A DNA stretch of 64,000 bases from an uncultured Clostridia bacterium (GTDB lineage Bacteria; Bacillota; Clostridia; TANB77; CAG-508). Below, piece after piece: positions 26,426 through 34,074 of this stretch (positions within the stretch are counted from its first letter, which is position 1; the number at the start of each line of letters is the position of its first letter). The stretch is from assembly GCA_934120045.1 (NCBI GenBank), contig CAKOTF010000001.1, positions 62,001-126,000 of the forward strand, in the 5' to 3' direction. A program made the translations under genes and the position numbers. The notes beneath the pieces were generated by a model. It saw nothing but the letters and a program-made list of their open reading frames with translations. It was not told where the DNA came from and ran no database searches.

Positions 26426-26788
26426 ATGCATTTTAACCAAGATGATATAAACACGGGTGAAAGATTACGTGGAATTAGAGAAAGTATGAAAATGAATAGA
26501 GAAGAATTCTCAGAAAAAATTGATATAACAGATTCTTTTCTAGGTCAAATAGAAAGAGGCGAAAGAGCTTTAAGCGTAAAAACCTTAAGAAAAGTTGTAA
26601 AATATACAGGTGTCTCTGCTGATTATTTATTATTTGGAAAAGATACAAACAATGAAACAATTCAAAAAATAAATAATATTCTAACTGTAAATTCTGCAGA
26701 AACATCAGATTTCATTTATCACATTGTTATGTACTCTAGTGATTTCTGTAAAAAATTAAATAAAGAGCAAAAAATAGATAAAATATAA
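26426..26788 (+). CDS. XRE-family helix-turn-helix transcriptional regulator
   Basis: A 120-residue protein with an N-terminal Cro/C1-type helix-turn-helix (residues about 10-70: GERLRGIRESMKMNREEFS, FLGQIERGERALSVKTL, YTGVSADYLLFGK) and a 50-residue helical tail probably for dimerisation. It stands alone between system A's minus-strand genes and the small gene at 26008, pointing to convergent transcription with the former. It may regulate the neighbouring secretion genes, but nothing in the sequence proves it. GGAGG is 10 bases before ATG. Confidence 0.88.
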   Translation: MHFNQDDINTGERLRGIRESMKMNREEFSEKIDITDSFLGQIERGERALSVKTLRKVVKYTGVSADYLLFGKDTNNETIQKINNILTVNSAETSDFIYHIVMYSSDFCKKLNKEQKIDKI

Positions 26789-26812
26789 AGGTATATTCAT
26801 ACCTTTATATTT
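26780..26812. terminator. Bidirectional terminator
   Basis: Inverted repeat AATATAAAGGTAT / ATACCTTTATATT with TTTTT on the plus strand and ATTTTATC on the minus. It overlaps the last codons of the minus-strand gene ending at 26805. Confidence 0.75.
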
Positions 26813-27513
26813 TTTGAATGATTTCCATTTCTTCTTTACTCAAATCAAAATTATTTCCATTATTTTTTATTAAATTATAAATATTTTCAGTTTGTCTTAC
26901 TTGTTTTAGTATATTTTCCAAAGGAATTATACTTTTTAAATTGTTCTGTATTTTTTTCCATTCTTTTGTCATTCCTTCAAAATCTTTGCTTTTTAAATAC
27001 TCATTAAAGTTATTCACATATTTTCCTATATTGTGTATACTTCTCTCTTGAAAATTCATTTCATTTTTTATATTACTTGTAACATTATTCAAAATTATAT
27101 CTTTCCCACTCGTTATTACAGATTTTATTTGACTGTTTATTATTCCTTTTTGATATATTTTATTTGATGCTTTGTCAATTAAATCTGAAAAAGTATCAAT
27201 TACTCCTCCACTTCCAATTGCTGTTTGAACTTGTGAAATATTTTCAAATTTTCCTGTAAAAATTCCAGAAATACTTTTTCCAATATCAACAACACATTCT
27301 GTTGCTGTATGCAAACCATCTTTTATTCCATTTTCTATTAAAGCATCTTTTATTTCTATAACCTGATTCTCTATTATATCTGGTAACATTGCCCTTAACC
27401 CGAAAATCTAATGCTTTATTTATTATTTTTCCAAAAGTAGTATCAAAAAAATTTCTTTGTTCTTTTTCTAATTCATTATTTATATTATTTTCTAATTTAT
27501 TTTCTAACTCCAT
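26805..27513 (-). pseudogene. Helical protein of system A operon, split by a one-base frameshift
   Basis: Two overlapping minus-strand frames join into one protein of about 235 residues. Frame 1 runs MELENKLENNINNELEKEQ ... FGKIINKALDF from ATG 27513 (AAAGGA 9 bases upstream). Frame 2 continues GLRAMLPDIIENQVIEIKD ... to the stop at 26805. The switch is at about 27402, where one extra C (minus strand, TTTTC-GGG) breaks the frame. Residual frame 2 has its own ATG at 27389 but no ribosome site. The product would be soluble and almost wholly helical with a C-terminal LSKEEMEII. Third gene of the VirB4 operon of system A. I recall a similar uncharacterised family in uncultured clostridia. It could be a real mutation, programmed shift or sequencing error. 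Confidence 0.6.
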
Positions 27514-27544
27514 TTTTATTTTTCCTTTCTTATCAAAAAATATT

Positions 27545-29425
27545 TTAATTATTTTTTTCTTCAATTATTTTTTTTTCAAAATCACTTGCATTAATTTTTA
27601 TTAAAATATGTTCATCTCCAACAAATGTTAAACACTCTCCTCTTCTTAAAGATTTTATTTCGATTTTTTCTTTTTCTGAAATATTTGAATATTGTGATAA
27701 TAATTTTATATTTTCTTCTTCTAATGAAAAAAATGTTTTTATACTTGAATTATTTAAAATACTTTTTCCGTATGCTCCATTATCCAAACTAAATAAATCT
27801 GAAATATCTTGTGTAATTGCTACACTACTTCCACCATATTTTCTAATTGTTTTAAATATTTTATAAATAAATTTTGCAACATCTTTATTTGATGTTACTC
27901 CAATTAATCTCCAAATTTCATCTAAATAAATTGCTTTTTTTATTTTTCTATTTATTTTTATTTTATCCCAAAATAATTCAACAAATAAATACATTCCAAA
28001 TTTCATATTTTCTTCACCTAATTCATAAACATCTGCAATAATTAATTTTTTATTTAATTCAATATTTGTATAATTATTAAAAAATTTTAATGATCCTTTT
28101 ATAAATGGAATTAATTTTATTTTAAATTTTTTTGTTTTTTCATCATTTAATATATTATAAAAATCTTCTAATATTGGCATATCTTTCGTGGATTTAAATT
28201 TCTTATTTTTATTATATAAAGATTTATCATTAAAATTAATTTTTTTTATTTTATAAACTTGAATTATTTTTTCTTCTAATATTGCTTTTTCTTCTTCATT
28301 TAATTCTCCAAAAATTAAATTAAAAAATCCAATTAATTTTCCTATTTTTGTTGCAAGGTATCCGTGTTCATTTTCTTCTATACTTTCTTTTCTTATATCA
28401 AAAACATTTATATAATTTTCAGATGTTGGCCCAAGTTTTATTACTGTGCTATCTAAATTCCTTGCTAAACTTTGATATTCCCTTTCTGGGTCAATTACAT
28501 ATTGTTCTATCCCAAGGAGTACATTACGCAAAATAATTAATTTTGTGTAAAATGATTTGCCTGCTCCACTTGTTCCAAATATACACATATTAGCATTTTT
28601 ATATTTATTTGTATCATATCTATCTATTAGCACTAATGAATTATTGTACATATTATCACCAATATAAATTCCATTTTCATCAAATATTGAAGATGAGATA
28701 AAAGGATATGTACTAATTAAACCTGAAGTCAAAATATTTCTTTTAGCCACTGTTCTTATTTCTTTTTTATTTTCACTTAATGGTAAACATGAAATAAATA
28801 ATTGTTCTTCCCTAAAAGTAGCTCTTCTTGTTTGTAGTCCTCTGCTTTGTAAAATACCTTCAATTTTTTCAATATTATATTTTAATTCTTTTTTATCTTC
28901 TGAAAATAAATTTAAATAAATATATAAAAAGTACATTTCTTCATTATTAATCTGAATTTCTTTTCTTATATATTTTGCATCATTATAAGTGAATGCAGCA
29001 ATATCTATGTCTTGCCTATTATCATTAAATTGTTTTAACTCTGCCCCTATGTTTCCGATGTTATATGTTAATTCTTTTATAACTTTTGATGTGTCACATT
29101 TTTCATAAAAAATAGAAATATTCATATTTATATTTGTATCTAATAATGACTTTAAAATTAAATCATTATTTTCTCTAAAATAGTTTGTAATAATAATTCC
29201 TGAATAAAAATAATTATCGATTTCTAAAAATTTTGGATTATTTAAATTAATATATGTTGGAGAAAAAAAATCTTTATCTTGAAAAAAACCTTCTTTTATT
29301 TTTATATTATTTTTTTCTTTTTTTATTTTATAAAATATATTATTTATTAAATATTTATTTTTTATTTTATTATTATTTATTTTTTTATTTTTTATTTTAT
29401 TATTATTTATTTTTTTATTTTTTAT
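27545..29425 (-). CDS. VirB4/TraC-type ATPase (system A)
   Basis: Type IV secretion motor ATPase of about 626 residues. Lys/Asn-rich repetitive N-terminus (encoded by a 30-bp tandem repeat), then Walker A GTSGAGKS near 283, EREYQSLA after it, Walker B AIYLDEIWRLIG near 500, and the RKYGGSSVAITQDISDLF motif conserved in VirB4/TraC/TraE. It follows a gene for the VirB4 N-terminal domain by 14-19 bases. The start is uncertain: SD-like AGAGGTGA leads to ATA at 29425 with 6-base spacing; a GTG at 29434 lies inside that SD. I favour ATA by analogy with the virD4-like gene. It would power pilus or substrate transfer with the coupling ATPase encoded at 15-16.8 kb. Confidence 0.82.
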   Translation of the reverse strand: MKNKKINNNKIKNKKINNNKIKNKYLINNIFYKIKKEKNNIKIKEGFFQDKDFFSPTYINLNNPKFLEIDNYFYSGIIITNYFRENNDLILKSLLDTNINMNISIFYEKCDTSKVIKELTYNIGNIGAELKQFNDNRQDIDIAAFTYNDAKYIRKEIQINNEEMYFLYIYLNLFSEDKKELKYNIEKIEGILQSRGLQTRRATFREEQLFISCLPLSENKKEIRTVAKRNILTSGLISTYPFISSSIFDENGIYIGDNMYNNSLVLIDRYDTNKYKNANMCIFGTSGAGKSFYTKLIILRNVLLGIEQYVIDPEREYQSLARNLDSTVIKLGPTSENYINVFDIRKESIEENEHGYLATKIGKLIGFFNLIFGELNEEEKAILEEKIIQVYKIKKINFNDKSLYNKNKKFKSTKDMPILEDFYNILNDEKTKKFKIKLIPFIKGSLKFFNNYTNIELNKKLIIADVYELGEENMKFGMYLFVELFWDKIKINRKIKKAIYLDEIWRLIGVTSNKDVAKFIYKIFKTIRKYGGSSVAITQDISDLFSLDNGAYGKSILNNSSIKTFFSLEEENIKLLSQYSNISEKEKIEIKSLRRGECLTFVGDEHILIKINASDFEKKIIEEKNN

Positions 29426-29430
29426 ATTTT
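29371..29430. repeat. 30-bp tandem repeat, two copies
   Basis: Units 29371-29400 and 29401-29430, differing at only a few end positions, pure A/T except none. They encode KIKNKKINNN-type repeats at the VirB4 N-terminus. Confidence 0.75.
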
Positions 29431-29438
29431 TCACCTCT

Positions 29439-29978
29439 TTATTTTTCTAAAAATATTTTTGTATTAAAAAAAGAAAATAATATTTTTTTTATTTCATTTT
29501 TATCACATTCAAAAATTAAATTTCCACATCTTAATAAATTATCTTTTATTTTAAAATATTTTTCATTTAATTCTTGAATAATATTTTCTTCATTATTTTC
29601 TGTTTTATTTTTTATAATTAAATAAAAATTTTTAGATGCCGATTTATTTAAATTGTTTTTTTCTTTTATATAATTAATATAATCATTTAAATAATTATTT
29701 ATAAATTTATTGTTTTCATTTTTGGAATTTAATTTTATTTTTTCAATATGATTTGTTAAATCTTCTTTTTTACTTTGAATTAAAATTTGAATATCAAAAT
29801 TACATGTTTTTAAAAATATTTTATATGAATTTAAAATTGATTCTTTTTCCATTTGTGTTTTTAAGTTAAAATTTATTGGATTTACTTTTAAGATTTTTAT
29901 ATATTTATTTTTCTTTAATTTTATAATTCCTTTTTCTAAAATTTTTTCTATTGGAATCCATTTTTGTATTGAATTAAT
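29439..29978 (-). CDS. VirB4 N-terminal-domain protein (system A)
   Basis: A protein of about 179 residues (NSIQKWIPIEKILEKGII ... LRCGNLIFECDKNEIKKIL) with the pattern of the N-terminal domain of VirB4/TraC proteins: a WIPI opening, YIKILKVNPINFNL, an SYKIFLKTCNFDIQILIQSKKEDL segment and long polar helices. No ATPase motif. It directly precedes the ATPase gene, so the pair represents a split VirB4. The start is probably ATT at 29978, 5 bases after GAGGTGA; the alternative GTG at 29987 is inside that site and lacks a ribosome site. First gene of the operon, with a promoter at 30051-30078. Confidence 0.65.
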   Translation of the reverse strand: MNSIQKWIPIEKILEKGIIKLKKNKYIKILKVNPINFNLKTQMEKESILNSYKIFLKTCNFDIQILIQSKKEDLTNHIEKIKLNSKNENNKFINNYLNDYINYIKEKNNLNKSASKNFYLIIKNKTENNEENIIQELNEKYFKIKDNLLRCGNLIFECDKNEIKKILFSFFNTKIFLEK

Positions 29979-30050
29979 TTTTCTCACCTCACATTATAGA
30001 ATATAAATTTTTTGACTTTAAATAATTCAAGAATTAAATTTTATGTTTTC

Positions 30051-30078
30051 ATTATACTATCTTTTTATTAATTGTCAA
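30051..30078 (-). promoter_or_regulatory. Promoter of the system A VirB4 operon
   Basis: Minus strand TTGACA (30078-30073), 16-bp spacer, TATAAT (30056-30051), leaving a leader of about 65 bases before the first gene. Confidence 0.7.
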
Positions 30079-30126
30079 GAAAAACATTTCGACAAAACAA
30101 TACAAAAAAATTTTTTTAGTTTGATG

Positions 30127-30620
30127 TATAATAAAAAAGTTTTTGAACATAATATGTGTATAAGGTTAATATTAGTTGAGTAAAGAGTAATAATAGATTA
30201 TAAATTAGTTTGTTATTATTCGAGCAAAGATATATATTAGTTTATTGAAGTAGATTAATATATGTCGGCGATAAGAATATATAATGTATATGTAAGCTAT
30301 ATTTTATTATGAATTTTTAATCTTTATAATATAAATTTTTATTAATTCATCTTTAGTTATATGGTTAAATTATATGTTATGTATTTGAACTAAGATTATA
30401 CTTACAGTATATGGGATTGTTATTAGTCCAACAAGGATGAATATAGTTTCTACTATTGTATTTATAGTCGAGCGACTGATTAATATATGTGGTATATAGT
30501 TTATTTGTATAGTAATATATATTAGATTAAAATATTATGTATATTAGTTTGAGTTAAGATTATTATTAGCTTTATAGATAATAGCTAAGAGATGTTGTTT
30601 CTCTTAGCTATTAATTTTTT
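30127..30620 (+). ncRNA. Non-coding interval with imperfect repeats; possible rightward RNA
   Basis: No believable reading frame on either strand. About six imperfect copies of ATTAGTTTGAGTTAAGATTA-type sequence occur (starts near 30171, 30204, 30236, 30422, 30465, 30543). A TATAAT lies at 30127-30132 without a good -35. The interval ends in a perfect 13-bp hairpin (30580-30612) followed by AATTTTTT on the plus strand, i.e. a rightward terminator with no upstream gene for it to serve. I therefore list it as a candidate RNA; it could also be a protein-binding array in the gyrB 3' flank. Confidence 0.35.
30580..30620 (+). terminator. Strong rightward hairpin-T terminator
   Basis: AATAGCTAAGAGA / TCTCTTAGCTATT perfect 13-bp stem, 7-base loop, then AATTTTTT. 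It may also stop gyrB transcripts from the other side, where the T-run is weak. Confidence 0.7.
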
Positions 30621-32559
30621 ATATATCAAGATTTTTTACATATTTTGCATTTTGTGCAATGAAATCTCTTCTTGGTTCAACTTCATCTCCCATTAAAAGA
30701 GTAAATGTTTCATCTGCCTTTATTGCATCATCCATTGTTACTTGAATTAATGTTCTTTTTTCTGGATTCATTGTTGTTTCCCATAATTGTTCAGGGTTCA
30801 TTTCCCCTAAACCTTTATATCTTTGTAAAGATAAACTTTCTCTTGCAATTCCTTTTGCTTCTAATTCTGCAAATGCTTTATCAAGACCTTCATCAGTATA
30901 ACAATAAATATCTTCCATACCCTTTTTGGCTAATTTATATAGTGGTGGTTGAGCAAGATAAACATTTCCATTTTCAATAAGTGGTCTCATATATCTAAAG
31001 AAAAATGTTAACATTAATGTTCTGATATGTGCACCATCAACATCGGCATCTGCCATTATTATAACTTTTCCATATCTTATTTTTGTGATATCAAAATCTT
31101 TTCCAATACCTGCTCCTACTGCAACTATTACTGGATTTAATTTATCATTTCCGTATATTTTGTCAGCTCTTGCCTTTTCAACATTTAACATTTTTCCCCA
31201 TAACGGTAATATTGCCTGGAATTTTCTATCTCTTCCTTGTTTTGCACTTCCTCCAGCAGAATCACCCTCTACTATGTAAACTTCACACTCTTCTGCATTT
31301 TTACTACTACAATCAGCTAACTTTCCAGGAAGTGTTGTTGTTTCAAGAGCACTTTTTCTACGAACTAATTCTCTAGCCTTTCTTGCTGCTTCCCTAGCTC
31401 TTGCTGCACTAACACATTTTTCTAATATTGCTTTTGCAACATTTGGATTTTCCTCTAAAAATGTTGCTAATGCTTCATTTACCATTGATTGAACAATTCC
31501 TGTCACTTCACTATTTCCTAGTTTTGTTTTTGTTTGTCCTTCAAATTGTGGTTCTTTTACTTTTACAGAAACAACTGCAGTTATTCCTTCTCTTATATCT
31601 TCACCTTGTAAATTTGCATCTTTATCTTTTAATAAATTATGTGATCTTGCATAATCATTAAATACTTTTGTTAATGCTCTTTTAAATCCTTCAAGATGTG
31701 TTCCACCTTCAATTGTATTTATATTATTTACAAAAGTATAAATATTTTCAGAATAACTTGTTGTATATTGCATTGCAATTTCAACAGGAACTTCTCCATC
31801 TTTTTCAATATAAATTGGATCTTTGTGTAAACATTCTTTGTTTTTATTTAAAAATTCAACAAATGATTTTAATCCACCTTCAAAACAGAATTCAACTTTT
31901 TTTTGTTTTTCTGGATTTCTTTTATCTTCAAATGTTATTTTTAAACCTTTTGTTAAAAAAGCCATTTCTCTAAATCTTGTTTCTAATACATCATAATCAA
32001 ATTCTTGAGTTTCAAAAATTGTATCATCAGCAAGAAATCTAACTTTTGTTCCAGTCTTTTTAGAATTTCCAATTTTTTCAAGTTTTTTTACTGTTTTTCC
32101 TTTTTCAAATGTCATTTGATAAATTCCACCATCTCTTTGAATTGTAACTTCAACCCAATTTGATAATGCATTTACAACAGACGCACCAACACCATGTAAT
32201 CCACCTGAAACTTTGTAACCACTATCTCCACCAAATTTTCCACCAGCATGTAAAACTGTATAAACAGTTTCAGCAGTAGATATATGTGTTTTTGGATGTA
32301 TTTCTACTGGTATTCCTCTACCATTATCCTCTACACTCATTATATTTCCTGGTTCTATTACAATATTAATTTCAGTACAATATCCTGCTAATGCTTCATC
32401 AACACAGTTATCAACAATTTCATAAACCATATGATGTAAACCTCTAACAGATGTACTACCAATATACATACCAGGTCTTTTTCTTACTGCTTCTAATCCT
32501 TCCAATACTTGAATCTGTTCTGCCCCATACTTGTGTTCGTATTTTTCCATTATCTCCAT
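30619..32559 (-). CDS. gyrB: DNA gyrase subunit B
   Basis: A 646-residue gyrase ATPase subunit. GHKL ATPase domain with ETVYTVLHAGGKFGG near 95 and the G-rich YKVSGGLHGVG near 115; transducer domain; TOPRIM with the EGDSAGGSAKQGRDR motif near 435 and DADVDGAHIRTL near 510; C-terminal QRYKGLGEMNPEQLW. The short length (no long insertion) is typical of Firmicutes GyrB (about 640). It pairs with gyrA encoded 5 kb to the left and lies 57 bases downstream of recF, the usual order. AAAGGAATGGAG gives the ribosome site before ATG. ParE is excluded by genome context rather than by a single residue. Confidence 0.96.
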   Translation of the reverse strand: MEIMEKYEHKYGAEQIQVLEGLEAVRKRPGMYIGSTSVRGLHHMVYEIVDNCVDEALAGYCTEINIVIEPGNIMSVEDNGRGIPVEIHPKTHISTAETVYTVLHAGGKFGGDSGYKVSGGLHGVGASVVNALSNWVEVTIQRDGGIYQMTFEKGKTVKKLEKIGNSKKTGTKVRFLADDTIFETQEFDYDVLETRFREMAFLTKGLKITFEDKRNPEKQKKVEFCFEGGLKSFVEFLNKNKECLHKDPIYIEKDGEVPVEIAMQYTTSYSENIYTFVNNINTIEGGTHLEGFKRALTKVFNDYARSHNLLKDKDANLQGEDIREGITAVVSVKVKEPQFEGQTKTKLGNSEVTGIVQSMVNEALATFLEENPNVAKAILEKCVSAARAREAARKARELVRRKSALETTTLPGKLADCSSKNAEECEVYIVEGDSAGGSAKQGRDRKFQAILPLWGKMLNVEKARADKIYGNDKLNPVIVAVGAGIGKDFDITKIRYGKVIIMADADVDGAHIRTLMLTFFFRYMRPLIENGNVYLAQPPLYKLAKKGMEDIYCYTDEGLDKAFAELEAKGIARESLSLQRYKGLGEMNPEQLWETTMNPEKRTLIQVTMDDAIKADETFTLLMGDEVEPRRDFIAQNAKYVKNLDI

Positions 32560-32616
32560 TCCTTTCTTTTTGTTAGTTCTATATTATTAAAATTGTAAAA
32601 ATTTTCAAGTATATTT

Positions 32617-33705
32617 TTACTTTTCTTTTTCTATTATTTTCCCATCAACAACATTATATAAAAAATAATTTAAATTTTCAAGTACTATTTTATCAGTACA
32701 TGTTATTATAACTTGAATATTTTTTATATTTTCTAAAAAGTTTTTTCTTCTTTTTTCATCTAATTCAGACATAAAGTCATCTAATAATAATATTGGATAT
32801 TCTCCAATATCATCATAAATTACTTGTAATTCAGATAACTTTAAAGATAACATTGCTGTTCTATGTTGGCCTTGTGAACCATATATATTTACTTGTTTAT
32901 CATTTAAATATATTAAAAAATCATCATGATGTACTCCTTTTGTAGTAAATCCTTTAATAATATCTAACTTTCTTTTTGATTTTAACTCATTTATGAAATT
33001 TTGTCTAGTACTTGCATCAGAAAAATATTTAATTTCTATATTTTCTTTTTCCTGTGTAATATTAAAATGAATATTTTTTATTTTTTTTTGAATTTTTTCA
33101 ATAAATTCATTTCTATATTCATATATTTTTATTCCATAGTCTACTAATTTTTCATCCCAAATATCTAACATATTTTCTGTTTTATTCTCAAATTTTATTT
33201 GTTTTAAATAATTATTTCTTTGCTCAAGTGTTTGCTTATATAAAGTAAGTAAATGCATATAGTTTGGCCTTAATTGACTAATCATAATATCCAAAAATTT
33301 CCTTCTATTTTGAGGTCCACCTTTTAAAATATTTATATCATCTGGTGTAAATATTACTATATTTATATTTCCTAAAAGTTCACTAAGCTTTTTTAATTTA
33401 ATTCCATTTAAATATATGTTTTTTTTATCATTAATTTCAATTTTTATTTTTCCATCTCTATCACTTTTTTGAAAATATATTTCAGATACTGCTTTTTCTT
33501 CTCCAAATCTTATTAATTCTTTTTCATTATTTGTTCTAAAAGACTTTCCTATACTACTTAAAAATATTGATTCAATAATATTGGTTTTTCCTTGTGCATT
33601 TTCTCCATAAAATACATTTATATTTTCGTGTAATTTAATTTCTTGATAATTATAATTTCTAAAATTGCTTAATTTAATCTCATTTATCCACATTTTATTC
33701 TCCAT
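32617..33705 (-). CDS. recF: DNA replication/repair protein RecF
   Basis: A 362-residue SMC-like ATPase that loads RecA at gaps. N-terminal LSNFRNYNYQEIKL and Walker A YGENAQGKTNIIESI near 30-45, the family's FTPDDINILKGGPQNRRKFLD near 115, signature SQGQHRTAML near 305, Walker B LLLDDFMSELDEKRR near 325. Length is standard. The start is supported by context (MENKMWINEIKL; the recF core begins at the second Met region), with only a weak ribosome site, so translation could begin at the Met four residues later. The gene order dnaA-dnaN-recF-gyrB is conserved, but the small S4-domain gene yaaA normally between dnaN and recF is absent. Confidence 0.95.
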   Translation of the reverse strand: MENKMWINEIKLSNFRNYNYQEIKLHENINVFYGENAQGKTNIIESIFLSSIGKSFRTNNEKELIRFGEEKAVSEIYFQKSDRDGKIKIEINDKKNIYLNGIKLKKLSELLGNINIVIFTPDDINILKGGPQNRRKFLDIMISQLRPNYMHLLTLYKQTLEQRNNYLKQIKFENKTENMLDIWDEKLVDYGIKIYEYRNEFIEKIQKKIKNIHFNITQEKENIEIKYFSDASTRQNFINELKSKRKLDIIKGFTTKGVHHDDFLIYLNDKQVNIYGSQGQHRTAMLSLKLSELQVIYDDIGEYPILLLDDFMSELDEKRRKNFLENIKNIQVIITCTDKIVLENLNYFLYNVVDGKIIEKEK

Positions 33706-33782
33706 TTGTGTATAATTATTTATTTTTTTTACTATTTTTATTTTATTTTTTTTATATTTTTTATTATTTTATTATTTTTTTA

Positions 33783-34021
33783 GGTTTATAACTTTATTTT
33801 TTAAAAATAAAAAAGCCTTATTTTTGATTTTCGTGCGTCGTTTTTTATTGTTTTTTCGTTGAAATATCAATTTTTTATGAATTTTTATAAAATTAATTTT
33901 AATTTTTTCGAATTTTTATTTTAATTTTAAAAATTTTTTAATATTTTCACCTATAAAGTTATATCATAAAGAAATAAAAACGTCTTATTTTTGATTTTCA
34001 CGTGTCGTTTTTTCCTTATTT
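33783..34021. repeat. Two-copy direct repeat in the recF-dnaN spacer
   Basis: Core copies at 33817-33846 and 33984-34013 share 27 of 30 bases (CTTATTTTTGATTTTC..G.GTCGTTTTTT), 167 bp apart, each preceded by an AAATAAAAAmG and TATAAC/AAAGTTATA stretch. No reading frame fits the 369-bp spacer. Confidence 0.6.
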
Positions 34022-34029
34022 AATATAAA

Positions 34030-34066
34030 TAATGGTCAGATAGCAAATCTGACCAATTTTTTATTG
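34030..34066. terminator. dnaN-end terminator
   Basis: Perfect 9-bp stem GGTCAGATT-type (GGTCAGAT / ATCTGACC plus flanking A-T pairs) with AATTTTTT on the plus side and ATTATTTATATT on the minus side. It lies 9 bases beyond the dnaN stop. Confidence 0.65.
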
Positions 34067-34074
34067 TTTTTTTA

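Noticed and set aside
30001..30620. oriC in the gyrB-VirB4 spacer because of its repeats
   Set aside because: No DnaA boxes (TTATCCACA or TGTGGATAA) are present there, whereas seven perfect ones flank dnaA.
33990..34010. parS-like TTTTCACGTG in the recF-dnaN spacer
   Set aside because: Only half of the 16-bp parS palindrome matches (TGTCG instead of TGAAAC after it); no full parS was found by eye in the window.
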